DNA of 64,000 nt from Membranipora membranacea. Taxonomy: Eukaryota > Bryozoa > Gymnolaemata > Cheilostomatida > Membraniporidae. Of this stretch, positions 12,701 to 24,527 are shown in pieces. The translations under genes and the position numbers were made by a program. The stretch covers positions 18,786,001-18,850,000 of the forward strand of contig OU612075.1 in assembly GCA_914767715.1 (NCBI GenBank), written 5' to 3'. A model generated the notes under the pieces. That model saw only the letters and a list, made by a program, of their open reading frames with translations, searched no databases and was not told the DNA's origin. How positions within the stretch are numbered: the stretch's first letter is position 1; each line of letters begins with the position of its first letter.

Positions 12701-15700
12701 TGCCAACTTTAATACCGGTATGATTTTATCAAACAAGCTTGTGCACATGCAATATAGAAATGTAAGGAGGATGACAACATTTTTAGAGGTTGTTGTTGGC
12801 TGACACTGGGCGACAGACACTACCATCTATCGGGCCAGTAGTACACCTAGTCCCCATACCCGTCGGCCGACTTTGGATGTTTAAGGGGGAGAGGGTGGGG
12901 TGAGAATACCCTAGGTGAGTGAAGTATATGCAGGAGGGCATTTTTATTGCCGTTTAGCACTTGCTTGACTTAGCTATATGTGAGGCTAGCATTCAATACC
13001 CCGATATACATTTTTTTGAATCCTCAGCTAGTGCTAGCTAAAATATAGTCAATCCCAAACTAGCTAAACTAAACTCTAGCTAACATTACTCTTCCAAGGT
13101 AAACAGGTGCTTGAACTAGTCACAGAATACATGATGCGAGCCAGTTGAGGAGTTGAGGTTGAGCAAAAGAGTTTAACGGTTTCTAATCCATACTCCATTA
13201 TTTAAAGTCAGCAACTGCAAATGTCCTTATCATGGCAAAACACAAAATATGCAACATGTATTGGAAACAAACAATGTTTGTGCAAACTTCAATGTGGTTC
13301 CAAGTTTTGGCAACATATTCTATCCCAATACTGTGCCAATTCCGTAATGTTTTGAAACATGACGATGACATCAATTTTTGAGAATGGAAAACAATTTCAT
13401 TCCGAGGAATGCAACAAGTTGAGTTTTAATTATGTAGTGACAAAAGGTTATTATTGTCTAGTTGAAAACAAGGTTGATTAAAAAAGGTTGATTAAAATCA
13501 GATGACATATCACACGCCACATCCCGAAGCATGGGCGGCGAAATATAGTTGCCTTAGGGGCTAGACTGCAATATCTGCGCCCATTTGCTCTCAGTTTGCA
13601 GGCAGGTCGGAGCACACCTGGGGGTCCAACCAAACCCCAGCAGTCAGTAGACTTCAGTGGGATTCGAACCCACGACCTTCAACATTTGCATGCTGAAGGG
13701 ACGGCGCTCTAACCGACTGAGCTACCTCCTACTCCTTACAGGTGTCATGAATTGGTTTGTGCATTAAAAAAATATGTAAATAAGCAAACTCCTTTCATAT
13801 GTAGCCTGCAAGCATAAAACTATGTTGAAACAATGCGTTCTATTATTCGGTATTAGGTGTTGCTCAATATTTCCTTCTCGCATGCAGAGCAGTGTTTTTG
13901 ATTTAAGTTGTTTACAACTGATTCATTTTTCGGAGAATGCTGACCTATAACATGATAATACAGTGCATGTTTACTAGAAGAATACATCCTATAAAGTAAA
14001 TCATGATTGGGCCTGTCATATACAAGAACTCTCACAACATTTCTTATAAAGGAAACATGTATGATTACTACCACTGAAATTAAGACATGCATTGGGTAAA
14101 ATTGGTTGGCTTGGAACAGAAATCTATCGTTCGTGACTCCGTAGAAATCAGCTTGCCCTTCATCGCATCCTTAAGGTTATCCGTTTTACTTTTTTAGATG
14201 GTTTACTCTTTATATCGTCTCCTATTTTGCCTCTTCGTGTACAAACCTAAACTAAAACACCTTGAAAAGTACGAGCGCCAAAAGATTCAGCAACGCGGTA
14301 AAGTAAGACGAAAGAACGGCTCAACAGAAGCACCGAACAATGACTTTGTGCCACCTGCAGTGCCCAATGGCTGGTTTTATGTGATGCTAAGCTCGGAGCT
14401 TCAAAAAGAAGAAGTACTCCAAGTTTCTATGTGTGGTAGGTTACTCACCGTTCGAGCTAATTCGACCAAAGAGTTAGAGGACTCTTTGATTTGACACTGA
14501 GCCTTTTTGTATTGTGTGCAGTATAACTGTGCAGTATTTCGTGTTCTATTTACTGTGCTCAAACTGTTCCGACTCTATATTGTAAATCAAGTTCTAAAGG
14601 CATAGTTGCCTATATTTGTGGGTTGTCAATAAAATAATATTACTGTTCCCGACCTTTCTATGCAACCTTTCAAAGTATATCCATCAAAAGTAGTATATCA
14701 TGTATATTTTTATATCAGTTCAATCCAATATGCTTCCATTCTGCTGGTGAGCTAACAAGAAGGGGCGCAACTTTGATCATACTCGATCTCATAATATGGC
14801 TATTTTGAAAGCTCAGAAATATTAACCAATTCCACGAAAGTGAAGTCTTTTTAAAAAAAGTTGGCAGCTTCAAAGAAGATGCTAGGTATGAACTGTGAGA
14901 ACATATCTCAAAGTAACTATATGAACAAAGATAACTGTGTTATGATTATCAATCTGTTTGATTTATTTTCAGAATTGGAGCTTGCCGTATTCAGAGACAC
15001 ACATGGACATGTTCATGCCTTAGACGCGTTTTGTCCTCACCTTGGGGCCAATCTAGCGGTGGGCGGTAAAGTGAGGGGCTCCTGCTTGGAATGCCCATTC
15101 CATGCATGGAAATGGAATGGCGAGGATGGGAAGTGTGTGGACATTCCAGGAGCGAAAAAAAGTAAGCCACAGTTTATCTCAAGCTGGAAGGTCCCTTAGA
15201 AAACGCATTTGTTTTTCTTGTATTGAATGAAAGAGAGTGAGTGAGGTGCCATGCAGCTTCAGTCAGTGATGCGCTCTTAGTATAGGCATAGCGACAGGAA
15301 GTAAAAAAGTATTGAGTCATGTGCTGCACACTTCACACATAAATGCAATCATGTTGGTACTTTAATTCAGGCCGATCCATTGAAATCCCTGAAAGAGTTG
15401 TCCTATCTGACTCTAAGAGAAAGAAACTGCGATGACCACATGAAGTGAACTGATTTCCTTTATTTTGAAACTGCAATCACTTGTACTTGTACTAGCATGA
15501 TTCTCGGAATGATTTGTTGATGGCGAGGCTTTGGTGGTGCTCCAGAACTTTCGAAAGTAGAGTTTCACTTTTGCCATTCCATTGATATTAACTTAACCCT
15601 GACAACCCCCCGTTCGCAAATTCTCATTTTTAGTCCCGGAGAAAGCCAAAATCAAGACTTGGCCAGTGTTGGAGATGAACGGTGTGATACTGCTTTGGCA

Positions 15701-18502
15701 TGATGCTGAGGACCGTGACCCACTTTTCATGCCAAAAGAAATAGAAGAACTCTATCATGAGAACTGGACTGTTCACTGCAAGGCAGAGCACATTGTCCAC
15801 TGTCACATATCGGTAAGTAGGTACAACAAGTAGGCCTAATTTGTAGTTGTAGGTGGGTTCTATCAGAGTGGCAGAATTCAAACATTCAAACACAATACGC
15901 AATCAATTGTAAACCCATTGTAAGTAAACTGCTGTACCCTCACAGATGACTAAGGTCCCCTGCCTACAAACTCAAACATGCCCCGCATCTATTTTGGCTG
16001 TTTGTTGAATAAAAGAAAGACACACGGATCAATTAGAAAATACTTTTAAGTATTGGTGACTTCAAAGCTCCAGTGAAACGGTTTGCCTGCATATGTAGGA
16101 AATTAATTATGTATAGTACCTTCCTATGATCTTGGCTGTATGCAGTGCAGGCAGGTTCTTTTTCGCCTGTATTCAAAGCTGGCTCCAGTTGGAGGGGAGC
16201 TAAAGAAAGCAAGTGATTGGATAACCTTGACCTTGCATAGACTTGAAATGAAGGGACTTGCATGTTTGGTGACCTCTAGATAAGCTTAAATTATTTCATT
16301 TAGAGCACGGCCGCTGATACATACCTCAACAGCTATAAATTAGGTGGATTAGGTCTCAGCTTGATTGATAGGTCTTACGTTGCTAACTGAGAGTCTGAAT
16401 TTTCAAGAGAAGTCTCCATACTACTGTAAATTATTAATATTAATGAGCGTGACCCATAGCCAGCCCTTAACAGCGTGACCCATAGCCAGCCCTTAACAGC
16501 GTTCGTTCTGGATGGCGATTGGCTGTAGGCGATCGTTATGGGCTGGCTGTACCCTGGCACAGATCCCTCATACAGTGATTCACTATTTATTCAAACTTTC
16601 TTTGATTCCCATTTTAGGAAATTCCTGAAAACGGAGCAGACATAGCACACTTCATTCCAGTCCATGCAGCCGTCGTATCAAGTGGTATGTGAATGTTATT
16701 ATCTCACTGATTAATTTTTTGATCTAGTACCGTATTGTACAAGTTAGTCAAGCAATGATGATTAAACTTTTAAGTTTTTCCAAAATGTCTTTCTCTTTCT
16801 CAATAAATGCCTAGACCTCAGCTCCACAGACATATAATGTAACCTTCCGTCCAGACAAACAACTTGATACCCCACTTTTAATCAGTAAACTTTTCCAGGA
16901 AATATAAATGGCAAATGTTTCAACATGAGCGTTAAACCAGTTGTAAAGCATTCAAAACTGTAGAAAGGCCTTGATATATATCAAACTCCAATACCTCCTG
17001 GGTCTAGACGTGGTTTCAACCTACATCCGCCCGGCCATATTCAATTTTGCAATAGGAAAAATCCAATAGACAATAATTCTGAGTCTCATCGCTGGCTGCA
17101 GAGCTGTCCATATTCCAATTTATGCAATGTTAATCTTTATTTTAAAGGATCAGACTTGGAAGGAATAAATAAATCTGAAAGCTCAACAATAAACCATAAA
17201 TGGAGCGCTCCTTCCTGGTATGCTGATAAGTCGGAATGGTTTATGGCGCATGGAGAACTCTTCCATGACCTGGCAATCATGAATAAAATTATGCCTTTCA
17301 CACGAGCTCATGCTGTGTTTGACCAGGTAGGTTGGCTCACTTGGTATGTTGCAAGTCAGAAGACAATCCTGCACAATTCTTGCTCTTCCTGTATACCATG
17401 GATTTATAAACTTGAGAGTCAATTTTGCCCAAGGTATTCCAGCAACTTAATTTTCACCTGATGTCATTCACAAAGTCTTCCTACCTTAGAAATAGAAGTT
17501 GTCTGTTATAGAATTTTCGTTTAATGCAAAGGAGTAGTCTCTAGCTTTGATGTCATAGACTTAGTCTATGGGCACTGCAGGTATATTGAATGGCACAACT
17601 AGCCAATGTGTTGGCTCTGAATGGCCAGCCATTCAGATCAGAGCCAGCACATTGGCTACGCTCAACACCTTAGTGGATATTGAAACGGAACTGCGATGCT
17701 ACAGCCAGCAGTACTCTGTACTTGATATCAATTGTAAATTTTTCCTCTCCAAATAAATTTGTTGACGTAATTAGAATGTGCAGCCTGTTACTTGCAGTTT
17801 ATCAACACCATAAGTCACTCTATGTATGTCTGCTGTGTAAAAATTACCACCTTTGTCATTGTAGATCGGTCCTGGCATTGTGCATTTACAGCCACACGGA
17901 GTACCATTCTCTGATATGATTATAGTACAGTATGTCATACCACTAGAGATGTTTAAGGTCAAGGTCATACATATAGCTTTAGCACCTAAAGGGCTGAGGG
18001 GGCGACTAGCAGCACTGTTTGCTTTATGGGCTGAAATAACAATGGTAAGTTTGTTCGCTAAGAATTAATAACATTGTTGATATTCTGAGATGAGCAAAAA
18101 GTTTTGTTGTAATTATTGTTGTTTGATGACAACTCATTTTTTCACCGTGATAATAAATTGTGGTCAAGTCAGGTCAGTTACTGCGATCCTTATTCTTACC
18201 TACACATCCCATTACAAAAATTGCAAGGCAACTCTGGGCCGGTTTGGTCTTTGGTAACAACCTTTGATGATGTTAGAGGATGGCAGTCCCACCCAAATTT
18301 TAGTTGTTATGTATGAACAATGGTTAATTGTACTTTGCAGGTTGAGCGAGATATGGTTTTGTGGAACCACAAAGTATTCAAAGGTAAACCACTTTTAGCG
18401 AGCACAAAAAGCGACGAGCTGCTTGTTAAGTTCCGCAGATGGTACTCACAATTTTACTCACTCAATCAGCCAGAAAAAGTTAAAACTGATCTAAGCTGGT
18501 GA
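9753..18502 (+). CDS. nvd: Cholesterol 7-desaturase (Neverland/DAF-36 Rieske oxygenase), complete
   Basis: Membrane-bound Rieske non-haem iron oxygenase that converts cholesterol to 7-dehydrocholesterol, the first step towards ecdysteroids or dafachronic acids in arthropods and nematodes; its product use in other animals is less clear. Coding exons: 9753-9887, 14198-14435, 14973-15161, 15634-15812, 16618-16684, 17148-17326, 17865-18044, 18341-18502. They sum to 1329 nt, 442 residues, close to the usual 430-450. A hydrophobic N-terminal anchor spans about residues 25-60. The Rieske [2Fe-2S] ligands are C145, H147, C165 and H168 (CPHLGANL then CPFHAW). The catalytic iron motif is ENGADIAHFIPVH, with D255, H258 and H263. 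The C-terminus has the family's VERDMVLWNHKVF block. All key residues are intact, so it looks functional. Intron 1 is 4.3 kb; the others are 0.3-0.8 kb. It is divergent from SDAD1 and convergent with gene A. Confidence 0.94.
10003..10100. repeat. Small dispersed repeat, copy 1
   Basis: Contains TTTGCCCGCAGTCCGGT, a block near ATTCTAGTGATAAACC, and AACCCTAAATACAGACAAATTGGAT. It matches the segment near 12,196-12,296 closely. The ends are partly complementary, so it may be a tiny foldback MITE. Located in desaturase intron 1. Confidence 0.55.
11380..11500. repeat. Small foldback repeat, possibly related
   Basis: Arms TTGGATCCAGTTTGCCTG at the left and CAGGTAAACTGAATCTAG at the right are roughly complementary. 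The terminal motif GTTTGCCTG also occurs in the TIRs of the element at 59,163. Family uncertain; located in desaturase intron 1. Confidence 0.4.
12196..12296. repeat. Small dispersed repeat, copy 2
   Basis: Second copy of the 10,003 repeat: TTTGCCCGCAGTCCGGTAA, ATTCTACTGGTGAGCC, and CAACCCTAAATGTAGGC followed by AAATTGGATCA. Both copies are in the same orientation in desaturase intron 1. Confidence 0.55.
13530..13733 (-). mobile_element. tRNA-derived SINE, near complete head plus body
   Basis: On the reverse strand a tRNA-like head carries an A-box (TAGCTCAGTCGG, 13713-13724) and a perfect B-box (GGTTCGAATCC, 13660-13670). It is followed by a body containing CACAGGTGTGCTCC-like and GCAAACTGAGAGC-like blocks (plus strand TTTGCTCTCAGTTTGCAGG, GGAGCACACCTGGG). 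The body recurs at 61,412-61,502. The acceptor stem does not close, so this is a SINE and not a tRNA gene. Located in desaturase intron 1. Confidence 0.8.
16447..16502. repeat. 26-bp tandem duplication
   Basis: GCGTGACCCATAGCCAGCCC plus TTAACA is present twice in tandem. Just downstream TTATGGGCTGGCT is its partial inverse, so the region can form a small hairpin. In a desaturase intron. Confidence 0.65.
17601..17657. repeat. Perfect-stemmed hairpin in desaturase intron 6
   Basis: The left arm AGCCAATGTGTTGGCTCTGA continues to ATGGC and pairs with the right arm starting GCCATTCAGATCAGAGCCAG and ending CACATTGGCT, with few mismatches and a loop of only a few bases. It may be a tiny MITE or a structured intronic RNA. 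Confidence 0.6.
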
Positions 18503-18974
18503 TGGAGACCAAAATGAGAATCACAAATTTTTCATTATATATTTTATATATTATTATGGCACAGGAGATTCTATAATGAAAGAGCTCTTGCTGGTTGAAC
18601 AAATTATCTCCCCCCGGAACCATCAGATATAGTTTTGTCTGTAAATGATTTTATGCCAACAGGTTTTTGTGAGCATCTTTCTCAGTTTTATTATCCTGAG
18701 ATCACAGACAGCTATGCACTGATTGGTGGATGGGGAGAGGATGTTAGGCAATGCCAAGGTCAATGGTACTTTCCTGAAATTACTTTCTACCTGGCATTGG
18801 ATTGTCTTCTACCTACCAACCACTCAGAGCGAACACATTGGCTATGTGCTGATATGCGGCTGCGAATTTAAAAAATTTTCACTCACTCCAAATAAGGACA
18901 GTTTTCATATGTGCATCCAATTTAATGATTGTTCTCAATGTCTTTCCTTTTTATGATACATGACTTGGTCAGCA

Positions 18975-18980
18975 AATAAA
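18975..18980 (+). terminator. Polyadenylation signal, desaturase gene
   Basis: AATAAA about 470 bp after the stop codon, followed by T-rich sequence. It is the first canonical signal in a sensible position. Only about 110 bp separate it from the signal of the convergent gene A. Confidence 0.55.
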
Positions 18981-19088
18981 GTTGATTTTAAAATTGAATA
19001 AACTTCACTTGTGCTTCCTCAGTTATTGTGTGAGGACATGTCAGATGGATTGATGAAATGCAAATTATTTTTTATCAAACATGGGTTG

Positions 19089-19094
19089 TTTATT
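19089..19094 (-). terminator. Polyadenylation signal, gene A
   Basis: AATAAA on the minus strand, in a block (GTTGTTTATTGTGTCAGTGA on plus) conserved at the same place behind genes B and C. It implies a 3' UTR of about 0.9 kb. Confidence 0.5.
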
Positions 19095-19961
19095 GTGTCA
19101 GTGATCGCGAGCTCAATACATACAATCAGTTTAAAGCCAATTTCATAGGATTTCTCAGAAAAACACATCATCGATATGAAAATTGAAGTTGAATTATATA
19201 TAATGATTCAACATTCACCCCATACTCCTAACATATACCTCTATCATAAAAACCCTCCTTCGGCCTAAAACTTCATAAAACTAATTTGTAATTCACTGTT
19301 AGCAGTGGGATTTAAACAGGCAGGTAAATGACATTTTATGTAAATGTTTAAAGTTATCTCCTCGTGTTCGCAGATCTCCAGCACATCATCCTGATTGGCT
19401 AACAGCGTCAGGATGGTGATGATTGACTGAATACTTCAAAATTTGAGAGGATAACTTCAGACATTAACATGCCACAGATGAAGATGTGAGCGAGATTCCC
19501 ACAGTTGATTGTGAACTCAGCATTCGAATGTCGAGAGAGTTGTGACCAATGAGCAACTGTAGGAATCTCCCAAACACTACCGCAGAATGAGATGGCGATA
19601 TTCCACTACCCAACAGTAAAAAACATAGCTGTAAGTAGAACTCAGCATCCAACAATGACAACAATAAACCGAAGAAAAATACCAGAGTGAGACTGACATA
19701 GCTGGCTAAGGCCCACAACAAAAATAAACCACCAAAATAAACTCTTAAAGTTTGTGTTAATGCCAAGAAGATCATTTACTGAATATTAGTTCTGTGAAAG
19801 GCAGGAGGACCATGTGCCAAGAGGTATCAACTGTATGGCCACTGTATGGCCTGCCTTTCACATAGAAAAATGTTTTTGCGGATATATGAAACACTAAAAA
19901 ATCAAACTCAAAGCAATCAGAAGATTGTGTATGCTGTGCAAGTCAAACTGAGCTCGTATGT

Positions 19962-22900
19962 TTACCATCTGGTGAACAGAAAGGCACAGACCAGTAGTCC
20001 AACAGACAGGGATACTGAGCTGGCTGCTTGTGTTGTTGTGGTTACTCCGAGTAGCCAGTATTTGTTAACCCAAGCGTCGTTACAATTATCACCTTCTTCG
20101 CAGCATCTAATGCAAGCCTGTAAACCATTAGAAAATTAGAATCATAGGTCTATCAGACATCAATCAATATATCATGACATCAGGACAGCCAGAAATATCA
20201 TCATGAAAATTGAACGCAACCAGATTGACAAAGATGATGGGCTTAATTATAGAATTAATGAGATATCCCCAACTAACTAAACCCCTCATAACACTTTTCA
20301 ATGTCAGAATTTCTGTCAACTGAGAACACAACCTGTATCCTTACCTCATCACTGCCGGCGTCTTGACACGTTCCTTCCATCGTATCGGCATCACATTCTG
20401 TAGGCAGATCAAATGGAGTTCCTCTAACGTTAATATCAGCCAAACAACCTTGATCTGACCTGTCATCTCTGAAATCAATCAAACAATTGAACAGATAAAA
20501 TGTGAATGTTTATAAATTATGAATCTATTTATCTTTGGGTTTATGGGTAAAGAAAACTTGACTGATGACATATTGTGGCCTGTGTGGTGAGTCTGATATA
20601 AGAAATATTATTGTGGGCACATAAAGCCTTTTTGACAGTCCGACATTTACTTTGAAACTGGTTCTATGACAGGTCTTGATTTTCCATGTATCTTTACTTA
20701 CTCTGAAGATGTAACTCCATAGCATGCATCTTCACACATAACATCATCAATGCTGCCGTCATAGCCATAGGAACAGAGGACATCTCCTATGGAATGTAAA
20801 ACAGTGTTAATATAGGCACAATTATAATGTTCTTGTCGCGCAGCTTCTTTTTTGTTTTTGGGATATTTGGCACCTCTAGATAAAAAAGTAGCCGCGTGAC
20901 AAGGCTAGGCATATAAAGCTGAGATTTTTAATTTATAACCATTCTATAGCGATGACGGTAATGAGTGGTGAGGTAGGTTGTTCCAGTAGCAGGGGTGGAC
21001 ACATAAATTAAGCTGCTGATAAGCAATAAGCTATCATTAAATTTAGCTAGCGAAGGAGAGAGCTTATGTAAATTAAAGAGGAGAGTTAAAATTAGCTAGT
21101 GACAAATTCCTATGTCAAGAGGTATCATTGGTTTTAACACAAGAAGTTCTATTGAATGACGTATTGTGATACCATTCCTCTATTTTGACCACAGGTCAAT
21201 CTCAGTGTAATTTTATACTTGGGGCACACGACTATTCTGACACTAATTTAAACACTAAAAATGTCTATATCTCAAATAGAATTCTAAAAGCGATCAAAAC
21301 TAGTTAAAATATGATATCAGCAATAATACTATATCTTCTGTGCATATATTTGTCTTTTTAACTTACTTGTAACTCCATCATCAGGGCGGCAATCGTCTTC
21401 GTCTGAACAACATCCGATAACTTGCACATCTACATCAACTGTAGCTGTGCCATCATCGTTATCTAGTGTAACTGTCTTTATGGCGCTTGCACAAGTAGCT
21501 GAAGTAAATGTTATTGAGCCTGTCCAGCATCCCTCAAACTCAGGCAGTGATTCTAAAACAGTATATGGATAAGCAAATCAAAAGTACTTCTATGGATAAC
21601 AATATTTGTTAACATATCGATATAACGTAGTGATTCATTTTCATATAGCTATGAAAGTAAGACATTTGACATAATAGTAAATGTTATGCTATAATATTAA
21701 AGCCACAAACCTGTAGTTGTTGGTACTGTTGTTGTTGTTGGCACTGTGGTTGTTGTTGGTACTGTGGTTGTTGACTCTGTTGTCTCTGTGGTTTGGGTTG
21801 TTGTTGGTACCGTGGTTGTTGACTCTGTTGTCTCTGTTGTCTCTGTTGTCTCTGTTGTCTCTGTTGTTTGGGTTGTTGTTGGCACTGTGGTTGTTGGCAC
21901 TGTGGTTGTTGACTCTGTTGTCTCTGTTGTCTCTGTTGTCGGTGCTGTGGTTGCCTCTGTTGTCTCTGTTGTCGGTACTGTGGTTGCCTCTGTTGTCTCT
22001 GTTGTCTCTGTTGTCTCTGTTGTCGCTACTGTCGTTGTAGGGACGGTTAGCACTGTGGTTGTCGCTACTGTGGTTGTCGGTACTGTGGTTGCCTCTGTTG
22101 TCTCTGTTGACGCTACTGTTGTCTCTGTTGTCTCTGTAGTCTCTGTAGTCGCTGTAGTTGCTGTTGTCGCCTCTGTTGTCTCTGTAGTCTCTGTAGTCTC
22201 TGTAGTTGCTGTTGTCGCCTCTGTTGTCTCTGTAGTCTCTGTAGTTGCTGTTGTCGCCTCTGTTGTCTCTGTAGTCTCTGTAGTTGCTGTTGTCGCCTCT
22301 GTTGTCTCTGTAGTCTCTGTAGTCTCTGTAGTTGCTGTAGTTGCTGCTGTTGTATCTGTTGTCTCTGTTGTCTCTGTTGTTGGCACTGTTGTCGGTACTG
22401 TTGTTGTGGCTGCCTCTGTTGTAGTAGTCACAGTGGCTAAATAAATAAAAATTTATGTGATTAGAGAAACAGACCAACACAATGATATTTTATTTTATCT
22501 GATTTTATAATATCATTAAATAATTGGATAGCAGTTTGAAGCTCATGGAGGTTTTTAAGGGCAATATTTAAATGCAGCAATAAAATAATTATGATTCCTT
22601 TGACTTGAACTATATATACATCTCCACCTGTTAGGAAACTTGTCACAATCAGCAAAATCACCAAATGACATGACTTATGATATATGGTTTGAAAGTGACA
22701 ATCATGTACCTTTATAGGTGTATGGGGATCGTCCAATTGGCTGGACTGGCTTAAACAACATAATATGTATTATATTCTTGCATTATGACTAATAAAAGGC
22801 TGGCTACTGCCGTGCAAAATTCCTGGAAATGTGGCCACAGCGCCAATGACTTAACTTTATAATTATTGTCAACTGATATGGAATAAGAATTGCATATCAT

Positions 22901-24527
22901 TTTAATGGTCAGCTTCATCTTTCAAAGTATTTGTTCATCGCAAGAGTTTGTTATCCAACAGATCCTATGGATTGCCGAACAGTCTTGAGTTAATCATGAT
23001 ATATAATATAGTATTTACCTAAACCTGTATATAATCATGTACTACCAATATGTGTAGGCCTATATTTAATACAGTTTGATATATGCTATATACACATGCA
23101 TATTTTCACTTAAAAAACTTATAAATGTAGAAAACATCAACATGAATGTGTTGATACATATGTATAATACTACATGAATGTATTTACATTTATGCACATA
23201 TATACTACATACACACACACACACACACACACATATATGCGTGTGTGTGTGTGTGTATGTAGTATATATGTGCATAAATACACATACATACACACCCACA
23301 CACACATATAATATATATATATATATTATATGTGTGTGTGTGTGTGTGTGTGTGTAGGTGTGTAGTACTGTGTATATATATATATATATTCCATATTCAT
23401 GTATTTAGATTTGTTAATGTAAATGTAAATCTTCTTACCCTCTCCAGCACAGATTCTGATCTCCATTGTTTGCTGGTAGCAAGCAGAGAATGACCACATG
23501 AGATCTTCAGATCTGGAATACACTCCTGAGTCAGAAAGCTTGATGTTTACCTCCTACAACAGGCAGAAAACAATCTTTATACACCAGTGCAGTATAAAAT
23601 AACAATGGTGATGATGAAAATTGTTCGTATTTAAAGTATTCAGTGTCTGCAATTGTAACTCCTGCTTGTGGATTTTGTTGTGTTTGTTTCAAACTGAATT
23701 TATATCTATGGAATAGAATAAGGTCAAACTAAGTATTCTATCACAAATTTGTACTGAAAGGCCTAATAGCTATAGGATTAAAAGAATTCACCGTGCAATC
23801 ACCACTACTGCAGGTGTCAGAGACATCAGATTGCATTCGCTCCACATAAGCACAGGATGAAAGGTTCTCGATGTCAGGGTTCGGGGCTCTGTCTGTTTTA
23901 CAGCCGACAGCGTAACCTTGGATGAGATGGGGCTTTCCTTTGCAAGTCAGCGCGCTGATATCTCCCACCAAAACTGTCAACACAATATTATAGGAAATTA
24001 TCTATCTATCTATCTATCCATGTGTCTATTGCACAGAAAAGTGCTCCGGAAATGAATAAAAGTGACAACCCAATGATAAGGGAATGCAACAACATAATAT
24101 CCTACAAACAGTAACTAAATTTAAAGACTACCCAAAGAGCATTGAATTGTTTTACCAAGTAAATCTGACAAACCTTTATCATAAGTATCTGCCTGCCTAT
24201 AACTTGCATTGGTCTTTGGGTAGTCTTTAATTTTGGCTTTTTAAAATGATATGCATAAGCTTTGAAATTAATTATTTTATTCTGTTAATTTGACGATTTT
24301 TTGCAAAACCGCTAAATTAAAATTTTGGAGGCTATCCCATCTTCATTGTTCATTGAGAGCTTGTTTCATGTAATAATATTATACACACCGCATTGCAATG
24401 ATATGTAATACACTCTGTCCTAGTTTGAATTTCATTTCAATAAACAATATTATTAGTATTAAAGATATTACTTACCATTCAGAATAAATAATGCAGCAAG
24501 CATCCTCATCTTTGCCTGGTGTCTCAT
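19962..24527 (-). CDS. LU-mucin gene A: GPI-anchored Ly6/uPAR-type protein with Thr-rich stalk
   Basis: Eight coding exons: 24527-24476, 23973-23792, 23553-23439, 22436-21711, 21552-21367, 20786-20702, 20468-20345, 20117-19962 (1626 nt, 541 aa). Residues 1-22 form a signal peptide (MRMLAALFILN core; Met1, 7 and 9 are all in frame). Residues 25-116 are a seven-cysteine N-terminal region. Residues 117-359 are a single-exon stalk of TTETTEATTATTE repeats, a probable dense O-glycosylation site. Residues 360-420 are a five-cysteine module (EGCWTGS, VIGCCSDEDDC). Residues 423-503 are a ten-cysteine LU domain ending CIRCCEEGDNCN, the hallmark CCxxDxCN. The hydrophobic tail VSLSVGLLVCAFLFTRW is a GPI signal. 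Extracellular and membrane-tethered; ligand unknown. Stalk and five-Cys exons are both phase 1-1. A preceding 5'-UTR exon ends with a donor at 24,951. Domain family is clear; function is not. Confidence 0.88.
20832..20908. repeat. Foldback element, TAGCCTTGT family, intron of gene A
   Basis: The left arm CTTGTCGCGCAGCTTCTTTT pairs imperfectly with the right arm AAAAAAGTAGCCGCGTGACA, followed by AGGCTAG. An almost identical copy sits at the same intron position in gene B (33,389-33,466), so it predates that duplication. Gene C lacks it. Confidence 0.65.
23188..23279. repeat. Near-perfect (CA/TG) palindrome in gene A intron 3
   Basis: ATTTATGCACATATATACTA then CATAC(AC)n, a short centre, then the exact inverse ending TGCATAAAT. 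The arms are about 40 bp each with almost no spacer. A further (TG)n and (AT)n tract follows to about 23,390. It can extrude as a cruciform or hairpin. Confidence 0.8.

Noticed and set aside
13655-13733. tRNA gene on the minus strand
   Set aside because: A and B boxes are present, but the acceptor stem does not pair, and a SINE body follows that recurs at 61,412.
21689-22480. Alternative long frames across the gene A stalk (Asn/Arg/Asp-rich, Val-rich and Leu-rich)
   Set aside because: Low-complexity repeats leave several frames open. Only the Thr-rich frame joins the flanking exons through correct splice phases. The same applies to extra frames over the stalks of B, C and D.
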